This document shows, one piece after another, positions 10,883 to 20,684 of a stretch of 64,000 bases of DNA (positions within the stretch are counted from its first letter, which is position 1; each line of letters starts with the position of its first letter). Origin of the DNA: Symbiodinium natans (lineage: Eukaryota > Sar > Dinophyceae > Suessiales > Symbiodiniaceae). Position numbers and translations under genes: made by a program. The notes under the pieces are model-generated. The model made no database searches. It was not told where the DNA came from and saw only the letters and a list, made by a program, of their open reading frames with translations. The DNA lies in the NCBI GenBank assembly GCA_905221605.1, contig CAJNDS010002239.1, positions 219,501 to 283,500 on the forward strand, in the 5' to 3' direction.

Positions 10883-12189
10883 CCCTAAACCCTAAACCCC
10901 AAAACCTTGAACCCCAAGACCCAAAGCTCGAGCCCCCAGTGCAGAGCTCGCGCTTCGCGCCTTGTGGCACCCCAAGTCCAAGAGCTTGGCGCCTGGCACC
11001 GAGCTGTGGCTTAGAGGTTGAGGGTTGAGGGCTGAGGGCTGAGGGTTTCGGATGTAGGGTGTAGGGTTGAGGGTTGAGGGCTGAGGGTTGAGGATTGACG
11101 GTTCGGGGTTTGGTTGGGTTTGGTTCACTTTAGGGTGCAATGCTGGACCCGCTCTCGTCTGCGCACCCCCCAACGCGCCCGGCCTCCTAAACAGTTTATC
11201 GTTTAGTGGGGCAAGGGGATTAAGGGTCAGAACGTATCTTGCGGGCCCCCAAGCTTCTTTACCTTGGGGCTTGGCCACCTTTTAGGGACTTCGGCAATGC
11301 CCTCGTCAGGGCCATCTTCGGAACGAACTACTGGAGGCCTTTTTGCAGAACAAAAACATACAGGGCTGAATCAGTGGACTCCCAAACGGCTCTTCGGGTT
11401 TGGGGGTTTAGGCTCTTAGTCTTCGGGGGCTGGGGGCTGAGGGTATGGGATTTCGGGTTTGGGAATTGGGCTTCTGAAGCTCTTTCCCAACCCCCCGAAC
11501 CCTCGACCCCTCAACCCTAAACCCACAAACGAACAAACGAGAGGCCCTGAGCGCTAGAAGGTGAAGCACCAAAGCCTCAACCCGAAACACTAACATGCCT
11601 AAAACCTCAGAAACCATGAGACCCCCCAAAGCCGGCGACCATCAAAGCCTGCAACCCTGAAGCCCTCAAACCCGCAAGAAGCTTTGAAACCCTTGACCCT
11701 ACTTCAGTCTAAGCCCTCAAACCCTCCAGCCCTAATGTGCAGCAGCTCTAAACATTAAACCCTACTGTAGGCGCTGACCCCTGCTAAAAACCCTGCTGTA
11801 GGGAAGCAGGCGTGGCCCAAGGTCATGACGCATCCGCCGCAGTTTAGGGTTTTGGGTTTAGGGATGTCACAAGTCATTGCAGTAGCATCCCCCTAGAACC
11901 CGGGTAGATGAATAAGTCGAGCTCTGGGAATCTAAGCCCTAAACCCTGGATCCCGAACGCTACACCGTGGCCCAACCCGAACCCGACCGAGCTCACAACC
12001 CTCAATCTTCCGTCCGAAACCCCAAGTCCTACCGGTGGGTGGGCGGGGCGGGGCCCCGGGGGGTCAAAGCTCTCAGGGCAGTACTCCCATTGCGGCGGCG
12101 AGGCCGAGGGACAATGAGCAGTCTGTAGGCGAGGCGCCTGCGCTCAGGGCGCGGAGGTAATTCAGCGATATTCAGGGCCGGAGCTGTCC

Positions 12190-12460
12190 GACGCTGGTCT
12201 GCTCTGCTCCACAACGACAAAAGAGGAAAGCAACAGGAGGAACAGCTCGTCACTGCCATCCAGGGTGACAAGCCCACGCTAGACAGGTGCTAGACAGTTG
12301 CCTTGCGCCCTTGAAGCACTCACCCAAAAAGAACACGTAAAGCCGAACACCGGTGCCTGCCCTCATCCAAGCTCACGTTGCTCACGTATTGCAACTTGCC
12401 ATTCCTGCGTGAAATGCATGGAGAATGCACGCGCGACGGCATGGTCCACAAGAGGTCCGA
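12190..12460 (-). pseudogene. Truncated tail (L4) of array-family gene
   Basis: Only the last two exons of the family gene remain. One (about 12,330-12,400, minus) reads RNGKLQYVSNVSLDEGRHRC; the other (about 12,230-12,275) reads GLVTLDGSDELFLL. Homology to copy L3 continues to about 12,660, where an AT-rich island begins. Upstream exons do not reappear beyond that island. The copy is a remnant. Confidence 0.65.
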
Positions 12461-12664
12461 AACTTTGTTGTTCAGTTTTTTTGTCTGTGTACATGAAAGC
12501 TCCGCAAAAACCAGAATACTGTCATCGGATATCTTGTCCTCTTGCTGTGCATTCCCAATTGGGGAAGGGCGTCCTACAAAAGACCCCTGTCCGGTTGGGG
12601 GGTGGGGGGTTGCAGGAAGCCCAGCCGGAGGAAGGGGCGGGGGAGGGGAGAGGGGGGGGTTGCT

Positions 12665-14950
12665 GTTTGCATTCTTTCACCCAATGGTTTCTTTTCCTTG
12701 TGTTTTTTCGCATACCTTTTTGAATTGGTCACTTGCCTTTTGCTTTTGCTGGTCTGTCTTGGCATTGATGAAGTTCCTTATTAGTTTGTCCGCTGTTGTG
12801 ATCTGTGCAATTTTTCTGTCATCGCATAAGCCGATGATATTTCTGATTTGAGTTTTTGGTTGCTTTATTAAGTCTGCTCTTATAGAAATCATACACTGTC
12901 TCTAATGCTTTTACACCACGTTGGATGGTCTTACTCATGTCACTATAATTAGGTTATAAAAATCTGTTTTTTATGTTTAACTGTTTTTTAAATAAATAAT
13001 TTTGAGGAAAAATGTTGTTCAGAAAACTCACTTTAAAAAACACTATAATATACAGTATAGTATAGTAATATGTCTATGAAAACCCCGGAGGATATGACAA
13101 TGGGCTTGGTTGTTTTCTTGGTTCACTGACTGTAAGTACATAGGGTTTCTCAGGTTGCTTTGAAGACACTGCCAACGGCAATGCTGCTCACGATCGTCTC
13201 CTTCAGCTTCTAGATTGCTAAAGGGCGTGGAAGAGATAAGAGAACAGTTGGAAATTTACAACCGGCTGTATTACTACAAGCGAAGACAAGAGGAAGGCTA
13301 TATGCAGAAAAAAACGCGATTCTGCCCTCAAGTGCATTCAAAAGAAGTTGTTGAAACAATATCTACATGACAACAATATCAATACCACAATAGAGGTTTT
13401 AACCAAAGAGCAACTGGCAGAATTAACAGCAGCAAGAATAAGAAAGGACCTAAGTATGACATGAGTAATGCTAAAGTTGTGATGCCCATGAAAACAGAAG
13501 AACGCTGATTGAATTTTAGAAATAAGATTAAATCAATGTTTTGTATTGTACTTTTCTGAGTAAACAAGAAACATTTAATGATGTGTATTACGATCGTGCA
13601 GGATTTGGGAGCAGACAGAGGACCTTCAAGGAAGCACGAGAAAAAGATAAAAACATAACCACTGACGATGTTAATGAGATTTTCAAGAAGAACGTGGAGG
13701 CAAAAAGAAAACCTGCGGGACGGAACAGTTTTGTAGCACCACATTCGGCATACGAGTATCACATGGACTTGTTGTTTAATTATAAATGATCTGGAAGACC
13801 AAAGGTTTAAGGTTGGTATGATCATGATAGATGTCTTTGATAAGTTTATGCATGTGGTGGCAATAGAAAGCAAAAAAGAAGAGGATTTAGCAAGTGGAAT
13901 GATTGAGTGTCTGCATAAAATGGGGAAAAAGCCGAAAAATCTTGTATACCGACGATGAAGGTGCCCCACCAAAAGAGTCCGTTCAAACATATTGAAAGAA
14001 CAGAAAATAGAGCACCATAGGACAAGGGCACATGCAAATTTCAGTGAGAGGGCGATCAGAAATTTCAAGGACATGCTATATAGAAAAGTTGAGGCTGACG
14101 AGAACAAGGGCAAAAGTAATATTCAATGGACTGACTATATTTTTGAAATAAAGATTACATATAAGCTCAAATGAAATATTCCGCAACAGAATTCACGCCA
14201 AAAGAGGCGCGGAAGCCCAGGAATCAATTTGCCGTCAGGTTGAGTTTTTCTAGTAGTAGTAAACGGAGTAGGATATATCCAGAGATTGATAAGGGTGACG
14301 AAGTTAAGATATTTCGGAAGCGAAAACCGAATGAGAAAGAAAGGATCGGAAATTTCAGTAGAAATGTGTATACCATCGAAAGAATTGAGAAGAAATTGTG
14401 TCAAAGTCACTATTATGTAAAGATTTTGATTTGCAAATTTGCATTTGCGACACATAGTCACTTTTTCATGTTCAACTGCTTTCATTGTAATAACATTTAT
14501 GAATTCGTTAATGATTTCTTCCTGCTCTTCTTCGGTGTATGATAATATAAATAGATGTTTTTCTTTAAATGCTTTTCTGACGAACGTTTTTTCTTGAGAT
14601 AACTATACCCGTCAGCAACTCGAAACGCAAATAAGGTCTTGATTGCCCTTCTTATTTGCATAACTTGCCACTACCTGAAAGTGCTATTAACACCATCTGC
14701 AAATTCAATGAAGGCAAACCTATGTATATCCTGCAGGAATATGGAGAAAGTGCAAAGAACAAGGAAACCCACAAATTTAGTTAAATTTAAACCCTTTTTC
14801 AGCACACAAGAAAGTTGTAAATCATACTCTGAATGGAGATACCAGCAATTACAACCGACAAACCCATAATGAAATTAGGAGTTGTTATAATACATTATAC
14901 CAAATTGCATTTAGCATTTCCAGAATATGGCAAAACATTCAAGAAACGAT
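12665..14950. mobile_element. AT-rich island with Polinton/Maverick-like remains
   Basis: Base composition changes abruptly to AT-rich between these limits, unlike the GC-rich surroundings. The plus strand holds a frameshifted DDE integrase (13,541-14,425). The minus strand near 12,680-12,945 has two overlapping coding-like frames (KTIQRGVKALETVYDFYKSR, then DDRKIAQITTADKLIRNFIN) that look like one frameshifted helical protein, which I cannot name. 14,430-14,950 shows nothing I can support. Terminal inverted repeats were not found by eye. I infer an old integrated element with foreign codon use that interrupted gene copy L4. Confidence 0.55.
13541..14425 (+). pseudogene. DDE (rve) integrase, Polinton/virophage type, frameshifted
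   Basis: Read over several frames, the plus strand gives an integrase-like order. First comes an N-terminal segment (DVYYDRAGFGSRQRTFKEAR, ending NSFVAPHSAYEYHMDLLFN). The catalytic core follows, with the first Asp in VGMIMIDVFDKF, the second in ILYTDDEGA and the Glu in HANFSERAIRNFKDML. The C-terminal domain (TEFTPKEARKP, YPEIDKGDEVKIFRKRK, NVYTIERIEKKL) closes it. Thus the DDE triad residues survive, but at least three frame changes (near 13,790, 13,930-13,990 and 14,170) break the protein. Integrases of this type cut and join DNA ends of Polinton/Maverick elements and relatives. The assignment rests on motif recall, without a search. Confidence 0.7.
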
Positions 14951-15210
14951 CGGATACTACTGCTGTAGACGAGTGGGCCACCGAAAGTGTTCGAGGGCTC
15001 GCTCAGGCTGCCTGTTTCTCCGTCTCAGGCTACGAGACTGTCTAGTGGCAAGGGAACAAATCTAGGTCAGTGCGGCTGGGCCACACATATCGTGGCCTCC
15101 CTAATGAGGTTGGAGGTTCTGATGGATCAGTGGCCTCCCTAGTGAGGTTGGAGGTTCTGATGGATCATCAGCTGAACAAATGGACACGTGCACATTGGCA
15201 GCTCGTCTCA

Positions 15211-15600
15211 TCAAAGCTTGGTGGTCTTACCACCCCATCCGTGCAGTTGACTATCGGCATAGTTGTGGCAATGGTTGAACATGTGGTACTTTCCTTGATG
15301 ATTCTTGCCACTGTCGTCCTTCAATTGACGGATTGTGGGGCCATTACCATTGTAGTGAGTGACCTCGTGGTACGTTGCCCCAGGACGAGGCTTGCCGTTG
15401 CCACCATCGAACCACTTCACATTGCCCTTGCTGTTCTTCTCGGTGCGGAGAGCGCTTTTCGAGCCACTGTGGATGTGATCAACACCGTGGTGCAGTCCCA
15501 CGTGCCAGCCCCAGCTCGATTGCACTTGGCATTTGTCGAAGGGACCACTCTGGTGCCAATATGACGGCCTGCCATCATTGCTTTGGGCGAACTTGCCTTG
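15211..15600 (-). CDS. Possible exon of an LRAT/NlpC-P60-like protein
   Basis: An open minus-strand stretch after a candidate CCCAAG|G acceptor at about 15,600 reads to a stop at 15,211. It contains WGWHVGLHHGVDHIHSGSK and KYHMFNHCHNYADSQLHGWG. A conserved-looking His in a GLHHGV context and a Cys in an N-x-CHNYAD context resemble papain-like LRAT/PPPDE folds, in which such His and Cys residues are catalytic. The match is only suggestive. No start codon is visible, and 5' exons were not located. An alternative is an unrelated Gly/His-rich protein. Confidence 0.4.
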   Translation of the reverse strand, partial: QGKFAQSNDGRPSYWHQSGPFDKCQVQSSWGWHVGLHHGVDHIHSGSKSALRTEKNSKGNVKWFDGGNGKPRPGATYHEVTHYNGNGPTIRQLKDDSGKNHQGKYHMFNHCHNYADSQLHGWGGKTTKL

Positions 15601-16640
15601 GGTAGATCAAAACAATGTGTTCTCAAGAACTCTACGGGGGACTTCATAGTGTGTGGGACTTGGCTTTGGTTTCGACGTTTTCTGGTTTTGGGTTTCGGGT
15701 TGAGGGCTTCAGGTTTGTAGGCTTGACATCGTGTTTTGGGACTCCATAAGCCCTAAACCTCAAACCCTAAGCCTCAAACCCCAAACCCTAAACCACGAAG
15801 AGGCTTAGGGTTTATAGGGTTCAGAGCTTCAGATGGTGAGGCTTATGGCTCAGCGGCTGTTAGAATAGTCGATCTTGGGGCTTCGGGTTTGAAGTGTAAA
15901 GCAGAAGTCGATCCAAAGGCTCCCAACTGGACAGCCGGTAGGGAGGAGGTTTTGGGTTCAAGGGCTTACCCAAAGGGTGCAGATACCTTTATAGGAATAC
16001 TGGGTCCGAGAATACTATATTTGAACTCAACAGTCACTTCCAGATCAGGCCAAGTTTCCCGGGTGGGAATTGTTGGAACTCGCGCTGCTGCCGCTGCTGC
16101 CCATGGCCAGCAACACGCCTAACACCCAAACCCAGACACCAGAGATGACCTTGAAGTTTGCAGAGCCGAATGTAGTGCACGCAAGATGTTCAACTGCAAC
16201 TTCTGTCTTATTTACAGTACAGGGCAGGACAAGGCGCGCCACAACAGAGAATCACACAGCCAAGGCAAACGGGGTCCTTCTATCTTGAGAGCGTCGGCGA
16301 GGTTCTTGGTCTGGTGACTCTGGTGGCTGTGCACGCCTGGGAACTGTTGATGCCGAACCTGACCAGGGTGAGGGAATGCTCCTACCGACCGGCCGCAATG
16401 GCTTTTATCTGAGCATGTGCATGACAATCGTGGAGCAGCAGTGAGTGGCAGTGGGCGTGATGAGAAGGATTGACGGGTTTAAGGGCATTAACGGAATTGT
16501 CAACTAAACGGGTGCCTGTTGGGATTATGGCCCAAAACAGGCAAGGGTTCTGCTAACTCGTATTGAGGGTCTGAGACCCGAGGATTTGAAGCCTTAGAAA
16601 CTTTAAGGAGCTTAAAGGAGCCTCAGAAAGGCATAGATTT
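15601..16640. other. No supported gene
   Basis: This stretch has degenerate TTTAGGG/CCCTAAA-like words around 15,690-15,900. A minus-strand open frame at 16,045-16,242 has a hydrophobic segment (VISGVWVWVLGVLLAMG), but nothing else supports it as a gene. Confidence 0.4.
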
Positions 16641-18000
16641 GTTAAGGCTTCCAGGGCTTTCGATTCGGAATGACTGCTCTTAAGGTTCTTTTTTGTTTCA
16701 TGGCTGTGGGCTTCTCCAAAATAGGTTGCATTAAGGGTTTCCACGGGGTTTGGGCCGAAGGCTCGAGCCTTAGAGGCGGAAAAAAAACGGAGCTCCACAT
16801 CGCTCATATATACCAAACAGCTCCCGGGACCTCCTTCAAGTTACCATCTAACAGGGATAAATGAAATAGTGCCAAAAATAGGACATGCTTGGATAACATG
16901 GACTCAGTACTTCGCAGCATGCGTAGTTGCTTCGTTGAACCACTGCACCAACAACCCCTCTGGCAATCTCAGCACTAAACCTTGACCCAACCCGATCTTC
17001 CGTCTGAGGCTCCAAGTCCCACCGGCGAGGTGGGCAGGTCAAAGCTCTCAGGGCAGTACTCCCATTGCGGCGACGAGGCCCAGGAACAATGAGCAGTCTG
17101 CAGGCGCGGTGCCTGCGTCCAGGCGCAAAGTTGATTCAGCGATAGTGAGGGCCTGAGCTGTCCGACGCTGGTCTGCTTTGCTCCACAATGACAAAAGAAG
17201 CCAACTTTGAACAGGAATCAAACATCTCGACCACTCTGCAGTTTGGGACATGTCGGAACTTCAACCACTGAGAATTCAGAATGGAGATACATGTGGATTT
17301 GGGGCGTACCTGGCTCTGCCAACTCAGAGCAGCTCAAAACGCAGCTCCATTCGAGGGGGGCTGGAGGGAGGGGGGGGTGGGACGGGGAAGCCGAAGAAAA
17401 CGAACACTGGGGCCTAAAGCCCTCCTGCGAAATCTTGTCAATATCCCTCTGAGATCCCTGCCGCGGTCACACTCTGAGCCTGCGCGCAGAACGCCCCGGG
17501 ACTGAATTCCTCTTCCAAAGCTTTTATTCATCCAAAGCCCTTTAGCCCGAAACGCTAAACACACCCTGCAATCCCTAAATTGAGTAGGGTTGTCGGTTCA
17601 ACATGTTCATAATCAGTTGTAACTCTGGTTCCCTTTTAAAGCCCAAGAGCCAGCTCTCGTGTCGCCGAGCCCGAATCCACCCAAAGCCGCTTCCCGCCGC
17701 ACCGCAAACCCTAAACCCTAGACCCCTAAATCCTGAACCCCCAAAACCCAAACAGCAAAAGCCGAGGCAAGACCCAAAGCTCGAGACCCCAGGTCAGAGC
17801 TCGCGCTTTGCGCCTTGGCCTGTGGCACCACAACGCCAAGAGCTTGGGGCCTGCCAACGGCACAAGGGCGGCTGGGGTTTCGATTTTAAGGTTTAAGGCA
17901 TTGGGTTCAGAGTTTAGGGGTTCGTTGGGTCTAGGGTGCAATGTTGGACTTGCTTGAGTGTGCGCCCCCCCCCCCTCCCCCTGAACAGTCGAAGCTAATT
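16640..18000. repeat. Fourth copy of the left spacer duplications
   Basis: 16,640-17,220 matches 6,500-7,170. From 17,250 on it matches 2,050-2,360 and 10,270-10,590 (the TGGATTTGGGGCGTACCTGG segment and following G-run). The junction at about 17,230 brings together two blocks that are separate elsewhere, so this is a recombinant copy. No gene is supported. Confidence 0.7.
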
Positions 18001-18262
18001 TTGTCTGATTTTGTCCTTATTGCACGGTCTCGAGATTTTTTGGTGATTTCTAAAAAGGGAACGGCAACTGATGCAGGGTTCAGGGTTCGGGGTTTTGGGA
18101 GTTTAGGGTAGAGGGGTTCTGCCTTGGACCCTTGAGGTTGTGCCCTTGGGTTTTGGTGCCCCTTTGTAAGCATCCCTAAGCGAATATAGGGGTGCAACCT
18201 TAGGGGTACGAGTCTTCATCCCTTGATAGGGTGTGTCGATCCAAGGAGCCCTGGCTGGCTGC

Positions 18263-18311
18263 AGGGTTTTGGGTTTAGGGTTTAGGGTTTCGGGTTTAGG
18301 GTTAGGGTTTC
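18263..18311. repeat. Short TTTAGGG tract
   Basis: This is a run of mostly GGGTTTA units with two variant units, G-rich strand on plus. Confidence 0.8.
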
Positions 18312-18599
18312 AGGCTCAGGGCATAGGGCTTGGAGGGAGCAGGTGGCAAGTTGCAAGTCCTCAACATGTGCTTCTGACAGCTTCATGCTGCTCCCTCATA
18401 GCACATGGATGCTTTTCGGGGTAAGCCCCTTTTCAATCAGGTTCTCCTGGTCTTTTTTTAGGGAATGAGGAAATGAGGGACCTATAGAGGAGTCAACGGA
18501 TGGATGCACATGCTGAGAAATTTCAAGGCCGCACCTGCCGCACCCAGGATCATGCCGCCGCGGATGCCGCAGGGGCTGCCAGCGCGCCAGCCTGAGCAC

Positions 18600-18600
<1 letters not shown>

Positions 18601-18639
<39 letters not shown>

Positions 18640-18640
18640 G
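18601..18640. repeat. (GTT)13 microsatellite
   Basis: This is a pure trinucleotide run followed by an AT-rich stretch. A short (CA)n tract lies at 18,794-18,815. Confidence 0.97.
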
Positions 18641-19026
18641 CTAAAATATTAAAAGAATTAATAATATTTAATAATATTATGGTGATGATTGTTCTTATCA
18701 AAATAATAGTATATAAACAGTAGTAATAGTAGCATAATTGCAATAATCGCAAATGCATTGAGGGTCGAGGGGCAAGAGGTGCCTAACTGCATGACACACA
18801 CACACACACACACAAAACAGCTTGCGACTGTTGGACACCAAAGCCTGTACATAGCTCGACAGGAGACGACAGTCAACAACAGGTACCCCTCAGAATCGCG
18901 TGGATCAGGCTAAGGATGAACCGCATGACTTCAGGCAGCACACTGCAGCCCGTCACCCCTCCTCGGCCCGTGACGAAAAGCGACCAAGCAGGCACGTGCA
19001 CAGCAGTCCGTGACCTGAATGCGCGG

Positions 19027-19104
19027 AACCCTAAACCCTAAACCCTAAACCCTAAACACTAAACCCTAAACCCTAAACCCTAAACCCTAAACCCTAACCC
19101 TAAA
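19027..19104. repeat. Interstitial telomere-type tract, C-rich on plus
   Basis: About eleven CCCTAAA units with one CACTAAA variant and one shortened unit. Confidence 0.95.
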
Positions 19105-19197
19105 GGAGTCTGCCTCAGGAGGTGCAGAAAACCACGAGGCATGGCAGTGCTTGATGTGCTCATCGCCCTCATGAATGGCGGACTTGAGGGAAATGCC

Positions 19198-19337
19198 GGG
19201 ATGTTTCCCCTGGTACTAACAGTCCTTCATAGGGATTACGATAGGGTGTACTGGTATCCCTAAGAGTCCTTAAAAGGGATTGCGATAGGGTGTACTACAA
19301 TCCTATTAAGAACTGTTAGTATACGGGTGAACATCCC
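19198..19337. mobile_element. MITE-like element between telomere tracts
   Basis: The ends form an imperfect inverted repeat of about 35 bases: GGGATGTTTCCCCTGGTACT on the left and the complement GGGATGTTCACCCGTATACT on the right. The interior holds two direct copies of GATAGGGTGTACT. It is non-coding, about 140 bases long and lies between two CCCTAAA tracts. It is unrelated in sequence to the element at 1,570 and 9,837. Confidence 0.6.
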
Positions 19338-19374
19338 AAGCAAAATGCAAGAAGCTACCCCCCCAATATCGGAA

Positions 19375-19424
19375 GCCCTAAACCCTAAACCCTAAACCCT
19401 AAACCCTAAACCCTAAACCCTAAC
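19375..19424. repeat. Interstitial telomere-type tract, C-rich on plus
   Basis: Seven CCCTAAA units ending in CCCTAACCCCC. Confidence 0.95.
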
Positions 19425-19849
19425 CCCCATACCCCTAATATCGTAGACCCCCAAATGCAAGTGAAGTGTGCAGCTGAAAGGTCGCCCCACGCGACTGGGC
19501 GCCGTGCGCCCGCTGGACTTGGGCGGGTCGGCCAGCATGAACTGGGAAGTTGCTCTACATGTAAGATAATACTAGTAATAGTATATGGTACTAGCAGTAA
19601 TATTAAGAATAATAGTAGTAATGATAAGAAGAATAAAAATCAAAATCGAATATATAGACAGTAGTAATCATGGTAGCAATGATTGCAACAATAGCAATTG
19701 TATCAATAATGTTGTTCGTGTAAGGAAAGTAAGAATTGCATGTTGAAATAGCAAGAATAATCAAAAAGCAATGAATGGTATGTTCATGCTCGAGGCTTGA
19801 GCCAAATCCGTACATTCCTTGGTTGTCATTCAGGGTTCAGGGTTGAGGT

Positions 19850-19891
19850 TTTAGGGTTTAGGGTTTGGGGTTTAGGGTTTAGGGTTTAGGG
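19850..19891. repeat. Interstitial telomere-type tract, G-rich on plus
   Basis: About six TTTAGGG units with one TTTGGGG variant. The orientation is opposite to the tracts at 19,027 and 19,375. Confidence 0.9.
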
Positions 19892-20010
19892 AGGGCACCC
19901 CGCAGACATCTCGGCCATCGCAACCTAACAGCAAAGGGCTGGTTGATGAGCCAAGAGTTGCTCCACTTGGAGGTTCTTAGGTACTTATACGTACAAGTAG
20001 GGCTCTAAGT

Positions 20011-20106
20011 AGGGTTTAGGGTTTAGGGTTTAGGGTTTAGGGTTTAGGGGTTAGGGTTTAGGGTTTAGGGTTTAGGGTTTAGGGTTTAGGGTTTAGGGTT
20101 TAGGGT
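20011..20106. repeat. Interstitial telomere-type tract, G-rich on plus
   Basis: About thirteen TTTAGGG units, one with a slipped base. Confidence 0.95.
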
Positions 20107-20684
20107 CTATGGTTATAGCCTTGTTCGATGTGCGAGGGGTGTCCTCCCTAAACCCTAAACCCGAAACCTTGAATTGTTCAGGGCTTGGGGGTTGGGATTT
20201 GAAGTTTCGGACTCAGGTTTCAGGGCTTGTGAGGGGTCGACGTAGACACTTCTTTCGTTTTCATTGCTGGTGACTGTCATGCTGGTTTCGGCACGCTGAA
20301 GTCGACGATTGAATATCGAAGTTGACCTTTCCAGCTGTTCACGATTCCGCATTCCGCACCGCCTCACTGCCTGTTTTTGACCGCAAAAAGGCCTATGGCA
20401 GCTGGAGGTTGCAAGATGTTCGACGCCTCGTGCATTTGGACTCTTCGACATCAACCGCAGAGTGTAACTTTTGGCCATACCATTGGGGCCCATGTTCTAC
20501 TTCACCCAATGGCCCTGATGTGCACCGAGACAGAGATGCCGCCTATCCGAAGAGAGATACCAGTGTTGTGCTCGAAGGCTCGTCACAAGAGTTGGGCAGC
20601 CAGCGCTTGATGCCTCTCGATGTGCCTGTATCCGCGAGGCACAGCACTGGTCGCGATGTGCAGTGGTCGCACGAGGAAGGATCA

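Noticed and set aside
13379-14113. 244-residue minus-strand membrane-like protein
   Set aside because: It is the antisense of the integrase remnant; the plus-strand text has recognisable motifs.
19027-20106. Classical head-to-head telomere fusion
   Set aside because: The order of C-rich and G-rich tracts is the reverse of that expected for end-to-end fusion.
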